Below, piece after piece: positions 35,236 to 39,237 of a stretch of 39,237 bases of DNA. Location of the stretch: assembly GCA_036000965.1 (NCBI GenBank), contig DASYUT010000125.1, positions 1 through 39,237 on the forward strand, in the 5' to 3' direction. The stretch's first letter is position 1; every line of letters begins with the position of its first letter. A program made the translations under genes and the position numbers. The stretch comes from Actinomycetes bacterium. Its GTDB lineage: Bacteria; Actinomycetota; CALGFH01. The notes below the pieces were generated by a model. That model was not told where the DNA came from, ran no database searches, and worked only from the letters and a program-made list of their open reading frames with translations.

Positions 35236-35925
35236 ATGGAGGAGCTGGACGAGGGCCAGCACACCCATGACGACGTCGTCGTCGCGATCGACGGCCCGGC
35301 TGGGTCGGGCAAGAGCACGGTCGCCCGGGCGGTCGCCGAGCGCGTGGACCTGCGCCACCTCGACACCGGCGCGATCTACCGGGCGCTGACCCTCGCCCTG
35401 CTGCGGCAGGGCGTCACGCCCGAGGACGCCGACGCGGTCGCCGTGGCGGCCAAGAGCGCCGACCTCGCCCTCGAGCTGGCCCCGGGCCGCTCGGGCGCGG
35501 TTCGGGTCCTGCTCGACGGGTCCGCGATGGGGGAGGAGCTACGCTCGGCCGAGGTGAGCAGGGCGGTCTCGGCGGTCTCGGCCGTGCCCGCCGTGCGCGA
35601 GCAGCTCGTCGCCTTGCAGCGCGCGGTCATCAGCCTGGGCGGGATCGTGGCCGAGGGGCGCGACATCGGCGCAGTGGTGTGGCCGCAGGCCGAGGTGAAG
35701 GTCTTCCTGACCGCCGACGCGGCCGAGCGGGCCCGTCGCCGGGCCGACGGCGAGTCGGCCGAGGCACTGGCCCGGCGCGACCGCCTCGACAGCGACCGGG
35801 CCGCGTCGCCGACCCGGGCAGCCCCGGACGCCCTGGTCATCGACTCGACCGGCCGCGAGGTGGGCGACATCGTCGAGGAGGTCGTCGACCTGATCGCCTC
35901 GGCCAGGGCCGGAAGGGACCGGTGA
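35230..35925 (+). CDS. cmk: Cytidylate kinase
   Basis: 231 residues from ATG 35230 (GAGGAGG upstream); an in-frame ATG at 35236 is possible. It phosphorylates CMP and dCMP. The P-loop VAIDGPAGSGKST spans ~18-30, followed by LRHLDTGAIYRALTLALLRQ, then the CMP-domain insert with VLLDGSAMGEELRSAEVSRA, VAEGRDIGAVVWPQAEVKVF and the lid ERARRRADGE. The lid segment is slightly short, and the C-terminal DSTGREVGDIVEEV is typical. Overlap with plsC (GTGA) and the cmk-plsC-der order are common in actinobacteria. The leader holds a minicistron formed by duplication of its own start. Confidence 0.95.
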   Translation: MIMEELDEGQHTHDDVVVAIDGPAGSGKSTVARAVAERVDLRHLDTGAIYRALTLALLRQGVTPEDADAVAVAAKSADLALELAPGRSGAVRVLLDGSAMGEELRSAEVSRAVSAVSAVPAVREQLVALQRAVISLGGIVAEGRDIGAVVWPQAEVKVFLTADAAERARRRADGESAEALARRDRLDSDRAASPTRAAPDALVIDSTGREVGDIVEEVVDLIASARAGRDR

Positions 35926-36590
35926 CCACGGCGAGCGCGGATCGTGGTTACCGGACGGCCGCGATCGTCATGAAACCACTCATGCGGGCCTGGTTCCGCA
36001 TCCGGGTGGAGGGTGCCGAGCATCTCCCCTCCACTGGTCCGGTCATCCTGGCCGCCAACCACCGCAGCAACGTCGACCCGGTCCTGCTGGCGTGCGCGAT
36101 CGAGCGGCCGGTGTTCTTCATGAGCAAGGCGGAGCTGTTCTTCTGGCCGCTCGGGTCGATCCTGCGCTGGATCGGCCAGTTCCCGGTCCGCCGGGGTGGC
36201 GCCGACCGGGAGGCGCTGCGCCAGACCGCCGCGGTGATCGCCCGAGGTGACATGCTTGGCCTGTTCCCCGAGGGCAGCCGGGGAACAGGCCGGTTCGACA
36301 CCGTCCACCCCGGCCTCGCCTACGTCGTCCTGCGCGAGCGCTGCCCGGTCCTTCCCGTGGCCATGCTCGGCACCGAGCGCGTGCGGCGGCGCACCGGCTG
36401 GCTGCCGTTCGCCACGCCGGTGCGCGTCGTGGTCGGACCACCCATCGCGCTGCCCGACCCCGGCGCCGGTCGGACCGGCCGGCGGGCGGCAACCGAGGCG
36501 CTGCGCCAGACCCTTCAGGACTTCCTGGCCGGCGTGGAGGGCCGCCGTACCATGGAGGGGCCGCCAACCGATGAAGTGATAGATCAATGA
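35922..36590 (+). CDS. 1-acyl-glycerol-3-phosphate acyltransferase (PlsC family)
   Basis: 222 residues from GTG 35922, overlapping the cmk stop. It would add the second acyl chain in phospholipid synthesis at the inner face of the membrane. The catalytic block is ILAANHRSNVDPVLLACAI (His47, Asp52 as H-x4-D), block II is PVRRGGADREALRQ, block III is LFPEGSRGTGRF and block IV is VLPVAMLGTE. There is a hydrophobic, amphipathic N-terminal stretch. The last residues (PPTDEVIDQ) are encoded by AT-rich DNA that carries the GMTTTRTCGA element on the opposite strand, unlike the rest of the gene. The stop overlaps the der ATG. Confidence 0.93.
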   Translation: MTTASADRGYRTAAIVMKPLMRAWFRIRVEGAEHLPSTGPVILAANHRSNVDPVLLACAIERPVFFMSKAELFFWPLGSILRWIGQFPVRRGGADREALRQTAAVIARGDMLGLFPEGSRGTGRFDTVHPGLAYVVLRERCPVLPVAMLGTERVRRRTGWLPFATPVRVVVGPPIALPDPGAGRTGRRAATEALRQTLQDFLAGVEGRRTMEGPPTDEVIDQ

Positions 36591-36612
36591 ATCGACAAAG
36601 CAATCCATCTAC
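36573..36612. other. AT-rich element across the plsC stop and der start
   Basis: The minus strand reads GCTTTGTCGATTCATTGATC, matching the core seen before parA, before aroH and after tyrA. It supplies the last plsC codons, both overlapping start/stop codons and the first der codons. Confidence 0.45.
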
Positions 36613-38083
36613 GTCCGCGGCGGCCAGCCCGGGCCCGGACCCGGCCGGCGGCCGGGGAACGCCTGGTCCCGCGCCGGCCGGCGGTGGGGGGACGCCTGGT
36701 CGGGCGCCGGCCGGCGGTGGGGGGACGCCCGGCCCCAAGCCGGCCGGCCCTGTGGCCGGCGGTGGGGCGCTGCCCCGGGTGGCCGTGGTGGGACGGCCCA
36801 ACGTCGGAAAGTCCACCCTGGTCAACCGCATCCTCGGTCGGCGTGCCGCCATCACCGAGGAGACGCCCGGGGTAACCCGGGACCGGGTGCCGTACGAGGC
36901 AGACTGGGCAGGGCACCGCTTCGAGCTGGTCGACACCGGCGGTTGGGAGCCGCGCGCGACCGGCCTGGCTGCCCGGGTGGTCGCCCAGGCCGAGCAGGCG
37001 ATGGCCGACGCCGAACTCGTCCTGTTCGTGGTCGACGCCAGCGTCGGGGTCACCGACGAGGACGCCGCCGTGGCCGCGCGCCTCCGCCGTGGGAAGGTCC
37101 CGGTGCTGCTGGTCGCCAACAAGGTCGACAACGCGGCCGCCGAGCTGCAGACGGGCGCCCTGTGGTCGCTCGGGCTGGGCGAGCCGCTGCCGGTGTCAAG
37201 CCTGCACGGGCGCGGCGCCGGCGACCTGCTCGACGCGGCCGTCGAGCGGCTGGGCGCGCGCCGGGCCGCCGCCGACGAGCCGGCCGCCCCGGCCGTCGCC
37301 ATCGTGGGCCGGCCCAACGTCGGCAAGTCGAGCCTGCTCAACCGGCTGGCCGGCGAGGACCTGGCCATCGTCGACCCGACGCCGGGGACCACCCGCGACA
37401 CGGTGGACTCGGTCGTGGCCTACGACGGGCGGCGTTACCGCATGGTGGACACGGCCGGGATGCGGCGCTCGTTCCAGCGCGCCGAGGGTGCCGACTACTA
37501 CGCGTTCGTGCGCAGCCTGGAGGCGGTCGACCGGGCCGACGTCGCCCTGCTCGTGCTCGAGGCGCCGGCCGGGATCGCCGAGCAGGACCAGAAGGTGGCC
37601 GTGCGCGCGGCCGAGGCCGGCTGCGCCCTGATCCTCGTGGCCAACAAGTGGGACCTGATGGACGACGAGGCTCGCCGGAGGTTCGAGCTCGACCTCGAGC
37701 GCAAGTTGCACTTTGTCCACTGGGCACCGCTCCTGCGCGTCTCGGCGCGCACCGGCCGGAGCGTCGACAGGATCTGGGGGCTGCTCGACGACGTCCTGGC
37801 CCAGCGCGACCGCCGGGTGCCGACCGCCGCCCTGAACCAGTGGCTCGGGCAGGTGACCGAGCGGACCCCGCCTCCGCCGGCCCGCGGCAAGCCGGTCAAG
37901 ATCCGCTACGTCACCCAGGCCCGGGTCGCACCGCCGGAGTTCGTCTTCTTCGCGACCGGTGTGCTGAGCCCCTCCTACCGGCGTTTCCTCGAGCACGACC
38001 TGCGCCGGACCTTCGGCTTCCACGGCACCCCGGTGCGGGTGATCGGGCGGGTCAGGACGAGGGAACGCCCGGGTGAGCGGTAA
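36587..38083 (+). CDS. der: GTPase Der (EngA)
   Basis: 498 residues from ATG 36587, overlapping the plsC stop. It is a tandem GTPase needed for 50S ribosome assembly. G domain 1 has GRPNVGKS (69-76), TPGVTRD, DTGG and NKVD; G domain 2 has GRPNVGKSSLLNRL (about 241-254), TPGTTRD, DTAGMRR and NKWD. The C-terminal KH-like domain includes VPTAALNQWL, GKPVKIRYVTQ and PPEFVFFATG. The first ~62 residues are an unusual extension with an 11-residue repeat (GGxGTPGxAPA) encoded by 33-nt units. The first codons (MNRQSNPSTS) are AT-rich. It follows cmk and plsC, as in related genomes. Confidence 0.96.
   Translation: MNRQSNPSTSAAASPGPDPAGGRGTPGPAPAGGGGTPGRAPAGGGGTPGPKPAGPVAGGGALPRVAVVGRPNVGKSTLVNRILGRRAAITEETPGVTRDRVPYEADWAGHRFELVDTGGWEPRATGLAARVVAQAEQAMADAELVLFVVDASVGVTDEDAAVAARLRRGKVPVLLVANKVDNAAAELQTGALWSLGLGEPLPVSSLHGRGAGDLLDAAVERLGARRAAADEPAAPAVAIVGRPNVGKSSLLNRLAGEDLAIVDPTPGTTRDTVDSVVAYDGRRYRMVDTAGMRRSFQRAEGADYYAFVRSLEAVDRADVALLVLEAPAGIAEQDQKVAVRAAEAGCALILVANKWDLMDDEARRRFELDLERKLHFVHWAPLLRVSARTGRSVDRIWGLLDDVLAQRDRRVPTAALNQWLGQVTERTPPPPARGKPVKIRYVTQARVAPPEFVFFATGVLSPSYRRFLEHDLRRTFGFHGTPVRVIGRVRTRERPGER
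36647..36745 (+). repeat. 33-nt tandem repeat, 3 copies, near the der start
   Basis: Units at 36647, 36680 and 36713 encode 11-residue repeats of the GGGGTPGPAPA type in frame. Confidence 0.9.
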
Positions 38084-38197
38084 GGGCCTGCGGGCCGATA
38101 ACCTGGTCGTTCCAGCGCCGACACCGAGGCAAGCGGGACTCGATCTGGCCAGGACATTGGGCGGCGAGCCCTGACGGAACGTCCGGGCGAGCGGTGA
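38062..38197 (+). repeat. Duplicated der 3' end
   Basis: GGAACGCCCGGGTGAGCGGT at 38062 (containing the der end) reappears at 38175 as GGAACGTCCGGGCGAGCGGT, 113 bases on, in the gap before the tRNA. The intervening stretch has no gene. Confidence 0.7.
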
Positions 38198-38239
38198 GCG
38201 CCGCCGCTCGCGGCCGATCGAGCCCGGACCGGCCCGTGG

Positions 38240-38245
38240 TATCCT
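38240..38245 (+). promoter_or_regulatory. Candidate -10 (TATCCT) for the tRNA gene
   Basis: TATCCT lies 47 bases before the first base of tRNA-Pro. No clear -35 is visible. Confidence 0.35.
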
Positions 38246-38291
38246 GGCGCCCGCTCCGGTTCAGGAATGTCTGCTCGCCGGATCCGCGATT

Positions 38292-38366
38292 CGGGACGTG
38301 GCGCAGCTTGGTTAGCGCACCAGTCTGGGGGACTGGGGGTCGCCGGTTCAAATCCGGCCGTCCCGA
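38292..38366 (+). tRNA. tRNA-Pro (anticodon GGG)
   Basis: A full cloverleaf is present: acceptor arms CGGGACG (38292-38298) and CGTCCCG (38359-38365), a D arm with GCGC...GCGC, anticodon stem CCAGT/ACTGG (38320-38324 and 38332-38336) with the loop CTGGGGG and anticodon GGG at 38327-38329, and a T arm with GGTTCAAATCC. The discriminator is A; CCA is not encoded. Confidence 0.96.
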
Positions 38367-38386
38367 CGATTGAATGCACAGCTCAG

Positions 38387-38402
38387 CGGCCCAGATGGGC
38401 CG
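38387..38402 (+). terminator. Hairpin after tRNA-Pro
   Basis: CGGCCCA-GA-TGGGCCG is a perfect 7-bp stem 21 bases after the tRNA, followed by a pyrimidine-rich stretch. This is a plausible terminator. Confidence 0.5.
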
Positions 38403-38547
38403 AGCATCTTCCGCTTCGGCCCTGACGGCTGCAACCATCTTGCAACCCGGGGGTGACGCGGTGGGGCAAGCGGCGCTCACTTGCTCAGCGTGATCCTTGG
38501 TGCCGCTATGGCTGGTGGAGTTCTGCACCCTCTCTACCTTGAACCCT

Positions 38548-38591
38548 GAGTATCTGGGAGCACCTGGCCAGCCACGTATTCCTAGATACTC
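38548..38591. repeat. Inverted repeat GAGTATCTGGG / CCTAGATACTC upstream of hicBA
   Basis: Eleven-base arms with one mismatch flank 22 bases that contain CTGGCCAG. It lies ~70 bases before hicB in an AT-richer patch. One arm resembles CCCAGGTACTC at 34884. It may be an operator or a cruciform. Confidence 0.55.
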
Positions 38592-38626
38592 ACGATCTGG
38601 AATGAACACATGGCCGGGCTACACGG

Positions 38627-38655
38627 CTGACTCCCGCTCAGATCCGCTGTACGCT
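38627..38655 (+). promoter_or_regulatory. Promoter for hicBA, leaderless start
   Basis: CTGACT (38627-38632), a 17-base spacer and TACGCT (38650-38655) fit a housekeeping sigma promoter. The -10 ends 7 bases before ATG 38663, so the transcript probably starts at the AUG. No ribosome-binding site is present. Confidence 0.55.
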
Positions 38656-38662
38656 GAACCCC

Positions 38663-38890
38663 ATGAGCGAGTCTTCCCCGATGCTGCACCTCACCGTCGT
38701 CATCTCCCACGAGGGCGACTGGTACGTCGCCCGCTGCCTCGAGGTCGAGGCAGTCAGCCAGGGCGAGACGGTCGAGGAGGCACTCGCCAACCTCCGCGAC
38801 GTCATTGAGGTCTACCTGGAGGAGGAGGGCCCACCGCCGGCCCTGGCTCCGCCCCTCGTCACCTCGATCGACGTGCCGGTTCCGGCGTGA
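38663..38890 (+). CDS. hicB: HicB-family antitoxin
   Basis: 75 residues from ATG 38663. The sequence LHLTVVISHEGDWYVARCLE, VEAVSQGETVEEALANLRDV and EVYLEE is the HicB partial RNase-H-like fold that covers the toxin. The usual C-terminal HTH or RHH DNA-binding domain is absent; after residue 57 only a Pro-rich tail remains, so self-repression would need another factor. The gene precedes hicA and overlaps it by 4 bases (GTGA), in hicBA order. It appears to be transcribed from a leaderless promoter. It neutralises the HicA mRNA interferase by direct binding in known systems. Confidence 0.88.
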   Translation: MSESSPMLHLTVVISHEGDWYVARCLEVEAVSQGETVEEALANLRDVIEVYLEEEGPPPALAPPLVTSIDVPVPA

Positions 38891-39129
38891 CCGGCGGGTT
38901 GCCCCGCGGCGTCTCTGGCAAGCAGACCGTCGCCGCGCTCGAACGGGCTGGCTTCCGGCCGGTGCGAACGAAGGGCGATCACCAGATCCTCAAGCACCCG
39001 ACGCCACGTCCGGGCTTCTACGGGATGGTCGCCGTGCCGCTCCACCGCGAGCTTGCTGTCGGCACGCTGTCCGGGATTCTGCGGCGGATCGGGATGCCCG
39101 TCGACGAGTTCCGGAAGCTGCTCCGCTAG
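38887..39129 (+). CDS. hicA: HicA-family mRNA interferase toxin
   Basis: 80 residues from GTG 38887, overlapping the hicB stop. The double-stranded-RNA-binding-like fold of HicA is visible: VSGKQTVAALERAGFRPVRT, the catalytic His32 in KGDHQILKHP, VAVPLHRELAVGTLSGILRR and IGMPVDEFRKLLR. HicA cleaves mRNA in cells when released from HicB. The pair stands after the tRNA-Pro gene, a typical site for mobile or accessory genes, although its base composition resembles the host. Both active residues and length look intact, so it is probably functional. Confidence 0.92.
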   Translation: MTGGLPRGVSGKQTVAALERAGFRPVRTKGDHQILKHPTPRPGFYGMVAVPLHRELAVGTLSGILRRIGMPVDEFRKLLR

Positions 39130-39175
39130 GCTAGCGCAGCGGGGTCACCTTCTCGAAGACCTTTCCTGGCCGGCA

Positions 39176-39197
39176 GGCCCGGCCCGGGGACCGGGCC
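39176..39197. terminator. Hairpin after hicA
   Basis: GGCCCGG (39176-39182) and CCGGGCC (39191-39197) form a 7-bp stem with an 8-base loop, ~50 bases after the hicA stop. There is no T tract. The remaining bases to 39237 show no gene. Confidence 0.4.
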
Positions 39198-39237
39198 CGG
39201 CGCTGTGTGCAGCCCGCCTACCTCCGCCTGGACTCCA

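Noticed and set aside
38052-38609. Minus-strand ORF of 185 residues containing RPDLNRRPPVPQTGALTKLR
   Set aside because: This is the well-known false protein made by translating the antisense of a tRNA gene; it overlaps tRNA-Pro.
38367-38662. Integrase or att remnant next to tRNA-Pro
   Set aside because: No repeated tRNA 3' end was found within the window and no integrase is present; only hicBA follows.

Overview
The window is chromosomal DNA from a very GC-rich bacterium, almost certainly an actinobacterium (Actinomycetota). Codon third positions are nearly always G or C, GTG and TTG starts are common, and the gene order follows the conserved actinobacterial block I know from Mycobacterium tuberculosis Rv1691-Rv1713: TPR protein, HAD-GNAT phosphatase, small ORF, tlyA, nadK, recN, steA, mctB/steB, pyrG, NUDIX, xerD, parA-like, scpA, scpB, rluB-like, cmk, der. 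I cannot place it below phylum from sequence alone.

Layout. 1-6.6 kb: the 3' part of a TPR protein, then MBL hydrolase and DUF1015 genes on the minus strand, a small TPR protein coupled to the HAD-GNAT fusion, and minus-strand rhomboid and SCP2 genes. 6.7-12.5 kb: a phasin-like coiled-coil protein, a small conserved protein, tlyA, nadK and a CtpE-type P-type ATPase whose reading frame is broken inside a tandem repeat. 12.5-21.6 kb: recN, steA, steB/mctB, a family 2 glycosyltransferase, a MraY-like membrane transferase, pyrG with a long acidic C-terminal extension, and a NUDIX hydrolase. 21.9-25.8 kb: ald, xerD, a DksA/TraR zinc-finger protein, deoB. A 740-base repeat-rich gap follows. 26.5-32.9 kb: parA with a ribbon-helix-helix-like partner, pyrimidine-nucleoside phosphorylase, an M50 protease, scpA, scpB, rluB-like. 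33-38 kb: aroH, tyrA, cmk, plsC, der. 38.2-39.2 kb: tRNA-Pro(GGG) and a hicBA toxin-antitoxin pair.

The genes group by job: chromosome maintenance (recN, xerD, parA, scpAB), ribosome modification and assembly (tlyA, rluB-like, der), nucleotide supply and salvage (pyrG, cmk, deoB, deoA/pdp, nadK), cell envelope (steA, steB, glycosyltransferase, MraY-like, plsC, rhomboid, M50) and aromatic amino acids (aroH, tyrA). Many neighbours overlap by ATGA or GTGA, so translational coupling is widespread.

Three patterns stand out beyond the gene list. (1) Short in-phase tandem duplications sit at gene ends, gene starts and protein termini throughout. (2) Several operon gaps are spanned by repeat-containing bridge ORFs that overlap the stop of the upstream gene and the start of the downstream gene (tlyA-nadK, RHH-deoA, aroH-tyrA, plus a 7-codon minicistron before cmk). 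(3) AT-rich islands sharing the 10-mer GMTTTRTCGA occur before parA, before aroH, after tyrA and across the plsC/der junction. I offer these as the best candidates for something undescribed; none is proven here.
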